A stretch of DNA of 54,062 nucleotides from an uncultured Prevotella sp. (GTDB lineage Bacteria; Bacteroidota; Bacteroidia; Bacteroidales; Bacteroidaceae). The DNA lies in assembly GCA_900315035.1 (NCBI GenBank), contig OMXO01000008.1:1-54062 (forward strand), written 5' to 3'. The notes below the pieces were generated by a model, which saw only the letters and a program-made list of their open reading frames with translations, was not told the origin of the DNA and did not search any database. The translations under genes were made by a program, and so were the position numbers. Shown piece after piece: positions 16,473 to 28,283 of this stretch; positions within the stretch are counted from its first letter, which is position 1; each line of letters begins with the position of its first letter.

Positions 16473-18500
16473 CTATTGGGGACGGCAGACGACCATCATC
16501 GTTATGTCGTCCCTTTGTTTTGTACCTCCAGTAAAGGCATCAACCCCTGCAAGCATCTGATCGAAGAAAGCTTTCGGTGATGGATTAAGTTTAAGTGCCT
16601 GCAAAGCAGCACCTCTCACAGCCTTCTCACCAAGCACCTTCTGGCTTGCATTCTGTACCTTTGTCAGGCCATCGGTATAGAGGAAAAGCATCGAACCGCT
16701 GGCAAGTGTCATCTCCTGAGGGGTAAATACAAGACCTGGCTGAGCTCCGACAGGTTGATCAGGGTCACCAGATAATAGACTTACCTCAGTATCCATTACC
16801 AATGGCACATGATGAGCAGCATTGCAATAGGCAAGCCGGCCTGTCGTCAAATCAAGCACACCAACAAAAAGAGTCATCTTACGTTGACTTTCTGCCTGTG
16901 TTTCATTGATGGCAGAGACGATACGATCCGGTGCCGACTCAAAGGCGGTCAACGAACGGAACTGAGCCCCCACCATCGCCATCGTCACAGCAGCTTGCAC
17001 ACCTTCGCCAAGAGTGTTTCCGACGCAGAAGAATAGCCGGTCATCACGAATAATTGTCTCACAGAGATCATTGCCCGTCAGCTGTCCGGGTACCAATGAG
17101 GTATAAAGCGAGAGATCATGACGCTGCGGCAATATGCTGGGCTGTATCGACTGACGAATATCCTGAGCAATACGCAAAGCCGTCAATTCGCGTTCTTTCA
17201 TCGAGGTGGCTTCCTCTAACTGACCATAGGCCATCTTCAAATCAAGATGCTTCTGCTTATGCCGATGATTAATGCTACGACGCCAAAGCATATAGGCGAT
17301 AATCATGAGAAACACAAGTCCTACGATACCCATCATCATATACTGGCGCTGACGAGTAGCTTTTGACTCGCTCTGGGCCAGTTCTTCGACTTTCTTCACG
17401 ATGATAGCCTGCTCTTCAGCCTCCAGCCGGTCGGCCTGTTCGAAGGCATTACCCAAGGAATCACAGATCATAAGACTAACATTCATCGCAGAATCGAGAC
17501 GGCCAGCCTGAATGTTGGTGCGGAATTTCCTCAACACTAAATTCTTGATATTATCAATTGTATAACCGGCACTACCCAAATGTGCATCGAGACTACGATA
17601 ATTGAAAGCGGCCTCATCCCAACGTTTCGCAGCTACGAGGTAATCGTTGGCAAGGATACGTCCTTCCGGGGTTTTACTGAAGTCGGTCGTAAGAAAGGCT
17701 TCATATACCTTTCCTGCTTCCTCAGACTTCCCGAGTCCCTCAAGCGCTTGTGCTTGATAGATGTTGAAGCGGGCTAGTTGTTTGTCAAGATAATCTTTGC
17801 TGGAAGTTGGACGCTGCTCATACTCACTAAGCAGTTCACCGAAATGGCCGTTCCATTTGAGTGCTGCCTGATAGTGCTCTGTCACATTACAGGCCACTAC
17901 AATGTTGATAAGTCCGGCAATAGCATCTTTATAAGCCTCATCAGTACGGTTCTTCTCAATATTCTCCAAGTGCTTTTTATAAGCGCGGTCAAAACCATCA
18001 GCCGTCTCGTTAGCGATATTGGCTACACCAGCCTGACAACAGCCAATATAGATGAGCAGATTCACGTAATCGCTTGTGGTGTCGCACTTCAAAGCTTCCA
18101 ACCGTTCGGCAGCTGGTTCTGCCATCTTCAGAGCGCCCTCATAATCATGACGAAGCATCAGCAGATTAGCCATTCGACTGGCAGTCTTGGCATAGGTATC
18201 ATAGTCCTTCTCTGCTGTAGCAGCCTCTAATGAGGCTCTCCAGTAGAATTCTGCCATTCGAAGTTGACGGGTCTTGTCGCTAGCATAGCCACGCCAATAG
18301 TAAGCCTTTGCCTGTGTAAGTTCACCAACAGCTTCAAGACTATCGGCCAGACTCATTAAACGGCCATAGTCTTTCGAGCGATAAGCCGCCTCCATCTGAT
18401 GGTCTGCCTGATCGTTTTGTGCATTCTGCTTCATGTCTCCACAGGCAATCACCATTGAGACAACCGCCAGGGTCATAAGCCAAAGAGTTAATTTTTTCAT
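16473..18500 (-). CDS. TPR lipoprotein with SpoIIE/PP2C-type phosphatase domain, altered metal site
   Basis: The 675-residue product begins with a lipoprotein-like signal (AVVSMVIACGD). TPR-like helical repeats cover about residues 30-350. A transmembrane helix (about 386-405), a coiled coil, and a SpoIIE/RsbU-type serine phosphatase domain follow (about 440-675; QSIQPSILP, LYTDGLTKVQ, RDDITMMVV). In this family the first metal-binding Asp lies in a GD.(S/T)GHG-type motif. Here the motif reads VGNTLGEG, with Asn at residue 495, so activity may be lost or weakened. Such proteins sense an envelope signal and act on anti-sigma-factor antagonists, but no partner gene is adjacent. It has its own promoter, diverging from the CE6-CE1 gene. 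Confidence 0.78.
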   Translation of the reverse strand: MKKLTLWLMTLAVVSMVIACGDMKQNAQNDQADHQMEAAYRSKDYGRLMSLADSLEAVGELTQAKAYYWRGYASDKTRQLRMAEFYWRASLEAATAEKDYDTYAKTASRMANLLMLRHDYEGALKMAEPAAERLEALKCDTTSDYVNLLIYIGCCQAGVANIANETADGFDRAYKKHLENIEKNRTDEAYKDAIAGLINIVVACNVTEHYQAALKWNGHFGELLSEYEQRPTSSKDYLDKQLARFNIYQAQALEGLGKSEEAGKVYEAFLTTDFSKTPEGRILANDYLVAAKRWDEAAFNYRSLDAHLGSAGYTIDNIKNLVLRKFRTNIQAGRLDSAMNVSLMICDSLGNAFEQADRLEAEEQAIIVKKVEELAQSESKATRQRQYMMMGIVGLVFLMIIAYMLWRRSINHRHKQKHLDLKMAYGQLEEATSMKERELTALRIAQDIRQSIQPSILPQRHDLSLYTSLVPGQLTGNDLCETIIRDDRLFFCVGNTLGEGVQAAVTMAMVGAQFRSLTAFESAPDRIVSAINETQAESQRKMTLFVGVLDLTTGRLAYCNAAHHVPLVMDTEVSLLSGDPDQPVGAQPGLVFTPQEMTLASGSMLFLYTDGLTKVQNASQKVLGEKAVRGAALQALKLNPSPKAFFDQMLAGVDAFTGGTKQRDDITMMVVCRPQ

Positions 18501-18534
18501 CTTGTCAATCGTCAGTTAATACATAATATTGGGG

Positions 18535-18542
18535 CAAAGATA
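18535..18542 (-). promoter_or_regulatory. Promoter -7 box of the SpoIIE-type gene (TATCTTTG on minus strand)
   Basis: CAAAGATA on the plus strand reads TATCTTTG on the minus strand and is followed by GCCCC. The leader would be about 30 nt before the start codon at 18500. Confidence 0.65.
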
Positions 18543-18609
18543 GCAAAAAAATAGTTACAAACCAAACTTTTTCAATAATTCCTACAAATAATTGATACAA
18601 TTCCAAAAA

Positions 18610-20666
<2,057 letters not shown>

Positions 20667-20675
20667 ACGACACTT

Positions 20676-22313
20676 ATGGTAAAAGCATTACTGACTATTT
20701 GTGTTGCCGCCCTGTTCTCTGCAACAAGTGTCCTGGCAGAAGACTACGAAACACTACACACGCCACCCATCCAGAATCCAATGCTGTGGGCTGACGTGCC
20801 AGACCCAGACGTCATTCGTGTGGGCGATACCTTCTATTTGGTTTCTACAACCATGCATCTGATGCCCGGCGCGCCGATCATGAAATCAAAGGACCTAAAG
20901 AATTGGGAGACGGTAGGTTATGTCTTCGACAAACTGACAGACTCTCCGAAATACGATCTTTTGCAAGGAACGGCCTATGGCCGTGGCCAATGGGCTACCT
21001 CTCTGAAATACCACAAAGGTAAGTTCTATGCCCTATTGGCTCCTAACGAGCAAGGAGCTATGGGCGACACCTACATCTTCTCGGCAGAAAAGGCAGAGGG
21101 ACCATGGACCATTGTCTCCAGGATGCGCCATTTCCACGACTGTTCACTATTCTTCGACGATGACGATCGTGTCTATGTCATTTACGGCACAGGTGAAATG
21201 ATGGAACTGAAGGCCGACCTCTCAGACGTCATTGAAGGGACACATCGTCAGATCTTCCAGCGTGAGGAAGACGAGAAAGGTTTGTTGGAAGGCTCACGTG
21301 TCATCAAGCATAATGGCAAGTACTACCTGCTGATGATATCACATACTTACGGTCCTGGCAAGCATCGTCGCGAAGTATGCTACAGAAGCGAGAATATCCA
21401 TGGTCCATGGGAGAAGCAAGTGATTCTCGAAAGTGAGTTTGGCGGTTTCTCCTACGAAGCCCAAGGCACAATCGTTGACACAGAAGACGGCGACTGGTAT
21501 GGTATCATCTTCCAAGATCGTGGCGGCGTAGGCCGTGTGCTCACGGTGATGCCATGTCGTTGGATCAACGGATGGCCGATGCTAGGCGATGAGAACGGTA
21601 AAGTACCCGATACGGTACGTCCGCTTAAAAGCGGAGAGCCCGAAGCGACCATCGTGAAAGCCGATGATTTTAGTCAGGCAAAATTAGGGCTGCACTGGCA
21701 ATGGAACCACAACCCCATCGACCAGGCATGGAGTCTAACAGAACGCCCTGGATACCTGCGACTAAAGACAAACCGCGTAGTGCCCAACATCTATTTGGCT
21801 CCTAATACACTGACTCAGCGCATGGAAGGCCCCAGTTGCAGCGGTATCATCGTGATGGATCTCTCGAGAATGAAAGATGGTGATCGTGCCGGATTGGCAG
21901 CCTTCAATAGTGATACCGGTGCACTGACGGTTAAGAAAACAGGCAAGAAACTCACCTTAGAAATGAATGAACTGAAGGTGGAACTAACCGATCGCAACAA
22001 GGAAGTCAAGAATGTAGAGGAGAAGACCATTGAGAGTGTCGAACTGAAGCAACAGAAAGTATGGCTGCGGATAGACGCCGACTTCCGACCTGTGAAAGCC
22101 CAAGGATTCATGCCCGGTAAAGACCTGGCAACCTTCTACTATAGCCTGGATGGTGAAACATGGACAAAGATGGGCTCCGACTATAAGATGGGGTTCGACT
22201 GGCGTCGGTTCTTTATGGGCTCTAAGTTCGGTATCTTCAACTATGCTACCAAGAAAGCCGGTGGTTATGTTGACATAGATACCTTTGATTATAGGCGCAC
22301 ATCAACTAAATAA
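20676..22313 (+). CDS. GH43 beta-xylosidase / alpha-L-arabinofuranosidase
   Basis: This 545-residue protein has a signal peptide ending near VLAED. The GH43 propeller (about residues 30-330) opens with ADVPDPDVIRVGDTFYLV (general base Asp near 43). It then shows HDCSLFFDDDDRVYVIYGTG (pKa-modulating Asp) and LLEGSRVIKHNGKYYL (acid Glu). A C-terminal concanavalin-like beta-sandwich (about 345-540) of the type common in GH43 beta-xylosidases follows. It lies between two esterase/xylanase genes of a xylan operon, so action on xylo-oligosaccharides or arabinoxylan is likely. Subfamily cannot be fixed by eye, and GH43 enzymes vary between xylosidase and arabinofuranosidase activity. Confidence 0.87.
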   Translation: MVKALLTICVAALFSATSVLAEDYETLHTPPIQNPMLWADVPDPDVIRVGDTFYLVSTTMHLMPGAPIMKSKDLKNWETVGYVFDKLTDSPKYDLLQGTAYGRGQWATSLKYHKGKFYALLAPNEQGAMGDTYIFSAEKAEGPWTIVSRMRHFHDCSLFFDDDDRVYVIYGTGEMMELKADLSDVIEGTHRQIFQREEDEKGLLEGSRVIKHNGKYYLLMISHTYGPGKHRREVCYRSENIHGPWEKQVILESEFGGFSYEAQGTIVDTEDGDWYGIIFQDRGGVGRVLTVMPCRWINGWPMLGDENGKVPDTVRPLKSGEPEATIVKADDFSQAKLGLHWQWNHNPIDQAWSLTERPGYLRLKTNRVVPNIYLAPNTLTQRMEGPSCSGIIVMDLSRMKDGDRAGLAAFNSDTGALTVKKTGKKLTLEMNELKVELTDRNKEVKNVEEKTIESVELKQQKVWLRIDADFRPVKAQGFMPGKDLATFYYSLDGETWTKMGSDYKMGFDWRRFFMGSKFGIFNYATKKAGGYVDIDTFDYRRTSTK

Positions 22314-22335
22314 TTATTATCTAATTAAAAACAGC

Positions 22336-24510
22336 ATGAAGAAAACCATTTTCTCCCTGGCGTTGCTTGCCATCTGCAGCACGTCATCATGGGCACAGTG
22401 GGGGCGCCCTGTTGATTACTCAGCAGGTCCCGGACTGAAGGATGCCTACAAGGATTATTTCACGATTGGCGTAGCTGTCAATCAGACAAACGTATCGAAT
22501 GCCGACCAGATTGCCATCATCAAAAAGCAGTTCAACAGTGTGACTGCTGAGAATGACTGGAAACCAGGCGAAATTCATCCCAAAGAGGGTGTATGGGACT
22601 TTGAGAAGGCCGACAAGATTGCCAATTTCTGCCGTGAGAATGGCATTAAGATGCGTGGTCACTGTCTGTGCTGGCACTCACAGTTTGCAGACTGGATGTT
22701 TACCGACAAGAAAGGTAAGCCAGTGAAGAAAGAAGTGTTCTATGAGCGTCTGCGCGATCATATCCACACGGTAGTGAATCGTTATAAGGATGTGGTCTAT
22801 GCCTGGGACGTAGTGAACGAAGCCATCGCTGATGACAACATGATGTTCCGTCGTCCTGGTGAAACCCCAAGTCCATATCGTCAGAGCCGTCACTTCCAGC
22901 TCTGTGGCGACGAGTTCATCGCTAAAGCTTTTGAGTTTGCACGTGAGGCTGATCCTACTGGCACACTGATCTACAACGATTACAGCACAGTAGATCCAGG
23001 CAAGCGTGAGCGTATTTATAATATGGTAAAGAAGATGAAAGATGCAGGTGTGCCCATCGACGGTATCGGTATGCAGGGTCATTACAACATCTACTTCCCC
23101 GATGAAGAACTGCTTGACAAGGCTATCAGCCGTTTCTCTGAGTTAGTTAAGATCATCCACATTACAGAACTCGATCTCCGTACCAACACGGAGAGTGGTG
23201 GTCAGCTGATGTTCGCACGTGGAGAATCCAAGCCTCAGGCACCATATATCGCCACCTTACAGGAGGATCAGTACAACCGTATCTTCAAGGTTTTCCGTAA
23301 GCATAAGGACGTTATCAAAAACGTGACTTTCTGGAATCTCAGTGATAAGGATTCATGGCTGGGTGTCAACAATCATCCGCTGCCTTTCGACGAGAACTTC
23401 AAGGCTAAGCGTTCTCTACAGATTATCCGCGACTTCGACGCAGCTGCCGACAACCGTGTTCCGAAGGAAGACTTTGTTCCCAACCCCATGAACCAGCCCG
23501 GACAAGAATATCCGATGGTAAACAGTGAAGGCTTTGCCCGTTTCCGTGTAGTGGCTCCCGATGCCAAGTCGGTTATCGTCAGCCTGGGTCTTGGCGGCCG
23601 CGGAGGTACTGTACTGCGCAAGGATAAGGATGGTGTATGGGTAGGCACAACAGAGGGTCCGATGGATCCTGGTTTCCACTATTATCACCTCACCATCGAT
23701 GGTGGTGTATTTAACGATCCTGGTACACATAACTACTTCGGTTCTTGCCGTTGGGAGAGTGGCATCGAGATTCCTGCTCCCGACCAGGACTTCTATGCTT
23801 GGCGCAAGGATATCCCCCACGGTAACATCCAGCAGGTGAACTTCTGGTCAGAGAGCACAGGCAAAATGCAGACAGCCAACGTCTATCTGCCCTATGGTTA
23901 TGGAAAGACTGTTAAAGGCAAGCAGGAGCGCTATCCTGTGCTCTACCTGCAGCATGGCTGGGGTGAGAACGAAACCAGCTGGCCTGTACAGGGAAAGACC
24001 GGTATTATTATGGACAACCTGATTGCTGACGGCAAGATTAAGCCCTTTATCGTGGTGATGGCCTACGGTCTGACCAACGACTTCAAGTTTGGAACCATCG
24101 GCAAGTTTACCGCTGAAGAATTCGAGAAAGTGCTTATCGACGAGCTTATCCCCCATATCGACAAGAACTTCCTGACTAAGGCTGATAAATGGAACCGTGC
24201 AATGGCCGGTCTGTCAATGGGTGGTATGGAGACCAAGCTCATCACTCTGCGCCGTCCTGAGATGTTCGGCTACTGGGGACTATTGAGCGGTGGCACCTAT
24301 ATGCCCGATGAGATTAAGGACCCGAAGGCTGTAAAAGCAATCTTCGAAAGTTGCGGTGACAAGGAGAATCCCGACGGCATCAATAAGAGCGTGAATGCCC
24401 TGAAAGAGGCAGGCTTCAATGCCCACGGATTTATCTCTGAAGGAACGGCACACGAGTTCCTGACTTGGCGCCGTAGTCTCCGTGAGATGGCTCCTCTGCT
24501 GTTCAAATAA
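22336..24510 (+). CDS. GH10 endo-xylanase fused to CE1 feruloyl esterase
   Basis: The 724-residue enzyme starts at ATG 22336; an upstream in-frame ATG at 22285 lies inside the previous gene and would precede the signal peptide (ALLAICSTSSWAQ). The GH10 barrel (about 30-375) has acid/base Glu162 in AWDVVNEAI and nucleophile Glu278 in HITELDLR. A beta-sandwich linker (about 395-480) joins it to a CE1 domain (about 500-724) with nucleophile Ser627 in AGLSMGGMET and His706 in GTAHEFLTW. The same order, xylanase then feruloyl esterase, is known from Xyn10D-Fae1A of Prevotella ruminicola. It would cut the xylan backbone and release ferulate in one protein. It is last in the operon, 22 bp after GH43. 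Confidence 0.93.
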   Translation: MKKTIFSLALLAICSTSSWAQWGRPVDYSAGPGLKDAYKDYFTIGVAVNQTNVSNADQIAIIKKQFNSVTAENDWKPGEIHPKEGVWDFEKADKIANFCRENGIKMRGHCLCWHSQFADWMFTDKKGKPVKKEVFYERLRDHIHTVVNRYKDVVYAWDVVNEAIADDNMMFRRPGETPSPYRQSRHFQLCGDEFIAKAFEFAREADPTGTLIYNDYSTVDPGKRERIYNMVKKMKDAGVPIDGIGMQGHYNIYFPDEELLDKAISRFSELVKIIHITELDLRTNTESGGQLMFARGESKPQAPYIATLQEDQYNRIFKVFRKHKDVIKNVTFWNLSDKDSWLGVNNHPLPFDENFKAKRSLQIIRDFDAAADNRVPKEDFVPNPMNQPGQEYPMVNSEGFARFRVVAPDAKSVIVSLGLGGRGGTVLRKDKDGVWVGTTEGPMDPGFHYYHLTIDGGVFNDPGTHNYFGSCRWESGIEIPAPDQDFYAWRKDIPHGNIQQVNFWSESTGKMQTANVYLPYGYGKTVKGKQERYPVLYLQHGWGENETSWPVQGKTGIIMDNLIADGKIKPFIVVMAYGLTNDFKFGTIGKFTAEEFEKVLIDELIPHIDKNFLTKADKWNRAMAGLSMGGMETKLITLRRPEMFGYWGLLSGGTYMPDEIKDPKAVKAIFESCGDKENPDGINKSVNALKEAGFNAHGFISEGTAHEFLTWRRSLREMAPLLFK

Positions 24511-24604
24511 GGCATTTTATTAGAAAAAATGCACTTTTTTGAGGTATGAAACAAAATCGAAACTATATGTAACATATTAACAAGCGTGTTTCAAATATTT
24601 GTCA

Positions 24605-24612
24605 TACCTTTG
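24605..24612 (+). promoter_or_regulatory. Promoter -7 box (TACCTTTG) of the small-RNA-like unit
   Basis: TACCTTTG followed by GCAAC is a good -7 element. A near-palindrome ATATGTAACATAT lies 27 bp upstream (24565-24577). Downstream there is no ORF before the terminator ending at 24718. Confidence 0.6.
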
Positions 24613-24618
24613 CAACAG

Positions 24619-24718
24619 AGTTAGAAAAAGTCATCAAATTGTTTTAGTTATATTAGTAGTTAGTAGTTTTTCCTACCTCGGGACCAAAGAAAGGCGTTTC
24701 TTGTTCCGAGGTTTTTTT
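24619..24718 (+). ncRNA. Putative small RNA, about 100 nt
   Basis: This second promoter-core-terminator unit resembles that at 1789-1900. Both contain AGAGTTAG close to the expected 5' end and an AG/T-rich core (here GTTTTAGTTATATTAG...TAGTAGTTTTT) before a strong hairpin with a T-tract. It lies between the GH10-CE1 gene and the amidohydrolase gene, which has its own promoter at 24735. The 5' end is estimated from the -7 box. Expression is not proven, and the terminator may also serve the xylanase operon. Confidence 0.45.
24675..24718 (+). terminator. Intrinsic terminator
   Basis: ACCTCGG (24675-24681) pairs with CCGAGGT (24705-24711), an inner AAGAAA/TTTCTT segment extends the hairpin, and a run of seven T follows. 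Confidence 0.75.
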
Positions 24719-24734
24719 ATTCAAAACTTTTTTG

Positions 24735-24742
24735 TATCTTTG
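24735..24742 (+). promoter_or_regulatory. Promoter -7 box (TATCTTTG) of the amidohydrolase-GH95 operon
   Basis: TATCTTTG followed by GCAACC, with a leader of about 20 nt before ATG 24768. This supports 24768 over the upstream start at 24732, which lies before the -7 box. Confidence 0.65.
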
Positions 24743-24767
24743 CAACCAAGAACCAACAACCATCAAA

Positions 24768-25703
24768 ATGAAACAATACATCATAGACGCTCACTCCCAC
24801 TTGTGGCTGAAGCAAGACACCACTTGGAACGGTCAAGTCATCCATTCAATGAAGAATGGTCGCTCGCTGTTCCTCGGCGAAGAAGTACAGATGGTACCTC
24901 CCTTCATCATCGACGGGCGGAACACCGCAGAGGTATTCCTCTCAAACATGGACTATGCACAAGTATCGGCAGCCATCGTCGTGCAGGAGTTTATCGACGG
25001 CCTGCAAAACAAATATCTGGCCGACGTTATCAGTAAGTACCCAGATAGGTTCTTTGTCTTCGGCATGGCCAACTATCTGGAAGACGGATTCTATGAAGAA
25101 GCCTGTTCTCTGATCCAGCAAGGGTTCAAAGGTATCGCCATCCCTGGACACCGTTTGTTAGGGCGTCCACTCAATAGTGAGGAGATGATGAAGATGTTCC
25201 ATCTGATGGAAGAAAAAGGAGTCATTCTCTCTATCACGCTGGCCGACGGCGACCAGCAAGTGGCAGAGTTACGCGAGGTCATCGAGAGTTGTCCACAGTT
25301 AAAGATTGCCATCGGTCATTTAGGCATGGCCAATCCCCCAGTCACTCCACCTTGGGAGAACGAGAGTTGGCGCCAACAAATAATGCTGGCACGCCATGAC
25401 AACGTCATGATAGAGTCGGGCGGCATCACCTGGCTGTATAATAGCGAATTCTATCCGTTCCCCTCAGCGGTGCGTGCCATTTGTGAGGCTGCATCATTGG
25501 TAGGTATGGAAAAACTGATGTGGGGCAGCGACTATCCCCGCACGATAACCGCCATTACCTATAAGATGTCTTACGACTTCATCACCAAATCCAAGGAACT
25601 GACCGACCACGAAAAAGTTCTGTTCCTTGGTGAGAACGCCAGACGGTTCTATGGATTAGACCACCTCATTGATTTACCTTATATTAAAAATATGTCGGAA
25701 TGA
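24768..25703 (+). CDS. Amidohydrolase family 2 (TIM-barrel metal-dependent hydrolase)
   Basis: The 311-residue protein has no signal peptide, so it is cytoplasmic. It begins [13 protein letters not shown], whose HxH pair is the metal-binding motif of amidohydrolases. Further family features are IAIGHLGMA (metal or active-site His, about residue 183) and [10 protein letters not shown] (catalytic Asp, about 254). Relatives include sugar-lactone hydrolases such as L-fuconolactonase, decarboxylases and other hydrolases, and the motif set does not separate them. Its stop overlaps the GH95 start by four bases (25700-25703), so the two are translationally coupled. A role in handling the sugar released by GH95 (L-fucose or L-galactose, for example as a lactone) is an inference only. 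Confidence 0.75.
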   Translation: MKQYIIDAHSHLWLKQDTTWNGQVIHSMKNGRSLFLGEEVQMVPPFIIDGRNTAEVFLSNMDYAQVSAAIVVQEFIDGLQNKYLADVISKYPDRFFVFGMANYLEDGFYEEACSLIQQGFKGIAIPGHRLLGRPLNSEEMMKMFHLMEEKGVILSITLADGDQQVAELREVIESCPQLKIAIGHLGMANPPVTPPWENESWRQQIMLARHDNVMIESGGITWLYNSEFYPFPSAVRAICEAASLVGMEKLMWGSDYPRTITAITYKMSYDFITKSKELTDHEKVLFLGENARRFYGLDHLIDLPYIKNMSE

Positions 25704-28171
25704 AAAAACTATTATTTACTGTCTGCCTAGGCTGTCTGTCGATGACAGGCCTGGCCCAAGCCCACAAACTTTGGTATGATCGTCCTGCTACCCAGTGGCT
25801 CGAAGCACTACCCATTGGTAACTCTCAATTAGGTGCTATGATTTACGGTGGCATCAATACTGAGGAGATACAGTTAAACGAAGAAACTTTCTGGAGCGGT
25901 TCACCTCATGACAACAACAGCCCCCTGGCCAAAGAAAGACTCCCGGAAGTGCGCAAACTGATATTTGCTGGTAAGGAGAAAGATGCTCAAGCCCTCATAG
26001 ATAGTACTTTCATCAAAGGTCCTCACGGAATGCGTTACCTGCCTTTGGGAAGTCTGAAACTAACCATGCACAAACAACCCCAAGCAGAGACCAGTAACTA
26101 CCACCGGCAACTGGATCTCAGTAACGCTATCGCCTCGACACGATATACGTTCAATGGAGTCACCTACCAACGTACTTACTTTGCTTCGCTGACGGATCAT
26201 GCGATTATTGTTCGTCTTCAAGCCAGCGAGAAAGGTGCACTGACTTTCAACGTCAACTTCAATAGTCCACTAGAGACCCAATGCAGTGTCAGCAATCACC
26301 AACTTATTGCCTTGGTACAAAATGTTGAACATGAGGGTATCCCAGCCGGTCTGCATGCAGAATGTCGTATTGAAGTAACAGCCGACGGTGAGATAAACGA
26401 TGAAAAAGAGAGTGTGAGCGTTCTCAATGCAACTAGCGCCACTATCTATATTGCTGCAGCCACCAACTACCAGAACTATAAGAAGACTGACGGTAATCCC
26501 ACTCAAAAAAATGTCCGAACCCTTGCCGACATTAAACGGAACAGTTACCCACGCCTGTTAGAACGTCATATTGCCAAATACCGTGAGCAGTACGATCGTG
26601 TCTTTCTAAAGTTGAAATCACCAGAGACTTCCGCTGCGCTGCCGACTGACCGACGTCTCGCCGTCTTCGATGGTACTGACCTCGACATGGTATCGCTGAT
26701 GATGCAGTATGGCCGTTATCTGCTTATCTCCAGTTCTCAGCCTGGTGGCCAACCTGCCAACCTGCAGGGTATCTGGAACGACAAACTATATGCCCCTTGG
26801 GACTCCAAGTACACCATCAACATCAATGCAGAGATGAACTACTGGCCGGCACTCATCGGCAACCTTGCCGAAACACAGCAGCCGCTATTTTCTATGATTC
26901 GCGACTTGAGCCAGACAGGGAGTAAGACGGCTCAGGAGATGTATGGCTGCAAAGGGTGGATGGCCCATCACAACACCGACCTCTGGCGCATTGCCGGACC
27001 GGTCGATGGTACTCCATGGGGTATGTTCCCTACAGGTGGCGCCTGGCTGACAACTCACCTATGGCAACACTACCTCTTTACAGGCGACAAGCAATTTCTC
27101 ACAGACAACTACGACATTCTTAAAGGAGCTGCCGACTTCCTGCTCGACTATATGCAGACCTACCCAGCTGACGGAGAACTGAAGAATGCTGCGGGTTGGC
27201 TCATGACTGTTCCGACAGTCTCTCCAGAACATGGTCCGATGGGTAAGGGTACCAACGTTACAGCCGGATCGACGATGGACAACCAGATTGTCTTCGATGT
27301 ACTCAGCCAAGTCATTAAGGCTGGCAAGGTTTTAGGAAAAGACGAGGCTTCACTCACACGCTATCAGTCGGCGCTGAAAAAACTACCCCCCATGCAGATT
27401 GGACGCTATGGCCAATTACAGGAATGGCTCATCGATGCAGATGATCCCAAAGACGAACACCGACATATATCACACCTCTATGGCCTCTACCCCTCGAACC
27501 AAATTTCACCATACAGTCACCCAGAATTGTTCACCGCTGCTGCCAATACACTGACACAACGTGGTGATATGGCAACAGGCTGGAGTCTCGGTTGGAAAAC
27601 CAACTTCTGGGCGCGTATGCTTGATGGCAACCATGCCTTCAAAATTATCAAGAACATGCTCCATTTGTTACCAAGCGAGGATAGAGATACCATCATGGCT
27701 CACCCAGACGGTCGAACCTATCCCAACTTGTTCGACGCCCATCCGCCTTTCCAGATTGATGGCAATTTCGGTTGCGCAGCTGGCATCTGCGAGATGCTGT
27801 TGCAAAGTCATGACGGTGCTGTCCATCTGTTACCTGCTTTACCCGATGCCTGGCAGACTGGTGAAGTAAAAGGTCTGCGAGCCCGGGGCGGTTTCACGGT
27901 TGATATCGCTTGGCAGGATAATGTCTTGACTGCCGCCACCGTCAAGTCATCAATAGGCGGCACACTGCGCCTCCGCTCGTATGTACCTCTGCAAGGCGAA
28001 GGTTTGAGACCGGCCGATGGCCCTTGTCCTAACCCATTGTTGGAACCAGCCAACATCCAAGAGCCGCTGAAATCACCAGAACTGAAGAATTTCAAGCCTG
28101 TACCACTTAGGAAAATCTATGAATACGACATTGAAACCACAGCCGGAAAGCTCTACAGGTTCACGAAATAG
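25700..28171 (+). CDS. GH95 alpha-L-fucosidase / alpha-L-galactosidase
   Basis: This full-length 823-residue GH95 protein has a signal peptide ([11 protein letters not shown]). Its N-terminal beta domain opens with the family hallmark [19 protein letters not shown] and [15 protein letters not shown] (about residues 30-75). The alpha-barrel domain shows [20 protein letters not shown] and [10 protein letters not shown]. The C-terminal part has [14 protein letters not shown] and [11 protein letters not shown]95 members hydrolyse alpha-1,2-L-fucose or alpha-L-galactose. A Bacteroides ovatus member encoded in a xylan locus removes L-galactose from corn xylan, and the xylan genes around this one favour that function. 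It is coupled to the amidohydrolase by a 4-bp overlap and followed by a terminator. Confidence 0.9.
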   Translation: MKKLLFTVCLGCLSMTGLAQAHKLWYDRPATQWLEALPIGNSQLGAMIYGGINTEEIQLNEETFWSGSPHDNNSPLAKERLPEVRKLIFAGKEKDAQALIDSTFIKGPHGMRYLPLGSLKLTMHKQPQAETSNYHRQLDLSNAIASTRYTFNGVTYQRTYFASLTDHAIIVRLQASEKGALTFNVNFNSPLETQCSVSNHQLIALVQNVEHEGIPAGLHAECRIEVTADGEINDEKESVSVLNATSATIYIAAATNYQNYKKTDGNPTQKNVRTLADIKRNSYPRLLERHIAKYREQYDRVFLKLKSPETSAALPTDRRLAVFDGTDLDMVSLMMQYGRYLLISSSQPGGQPANLQGIWNDKLYAPWDSKYTININAEMNYWPALIGNLAETQQPLFSMIRDLSQTGSKTAQEMYGCKGWMAHHNTDLWRIAGPVDGTPWGMFPTGGAWLTTHLWQHYLFTGDKQFLTDNYDILKGAADFLLDYMQTYPADGELKNAAGWLMTVPTVSPEHGPMGKGTNVTAGSTMDNQIVFDVLSQVIKAGKVLGKDEASLTRYQSALKKLPPMQIGRYGQLQEWLIDADDPKDEHRHISHLYGLYPSNQISPYSHPELFTAAANTLTQRGDMATGWSLGWKTNFWARMLDGNHAFKIIKNMLHLLPSEDRDTIMAHPDGRTYPNLFDAHPPFQIDGNFGCAAGICEMLLQSHDGAVHLLPALPDAWQTGEVKGLRARGGFTVDIAWQDNVLTAATVKSSIGGTLRLRSYVPLQGEGLRPADGPCPNPLLEPANIQEPLKSPELKNFKPVPLRKIYEYDIETTAGKLYRFTK

Positions 28172-28207
28172 CCATTTTCTTGGACAATGTTACATCTGAT
28201 AAAGTAT

Positions 28208-28243
28208 ATGAGACATGAGCGAATGCCCGTGTCTCATTTTTTT
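28208..28243 (+). terminator. Intrinsic terminator after GH95
   Basis: ATGAGACA (28208-28215) pairs with TGTCTCAT (28230-28237), followed by a T-rich run. The next promoter begins immediately after. Confidence 0.65.
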
Positions 28244-28245
28244 CA

Positions 28246-28253
28246 TATCTTTG
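28246..28253 (+). promoter_or_regulatory. Promoter -7 box (TATCTTTG) of the GH3 gene
   Basis: TATCTTTG followed by GCAACC, with a leader of about 25 nt before ATG 28284. It places the in-frame start at 28215 upstream of the promoter, so that start is rejected. Confidence 0.65.
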
Positions 28254-28283
28254 CAACCGAAATCAATTCTCTCGAACAACAAT

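Noticed and set aside
24599-25036. 145-codon plus-strand frame across the small-RNA unit and amidohydrolase start
   Set aside because: It runs through a terminator and a promoter and then out of frame through the amidohydrolase, whose metal-binding motifs fix the real frame.
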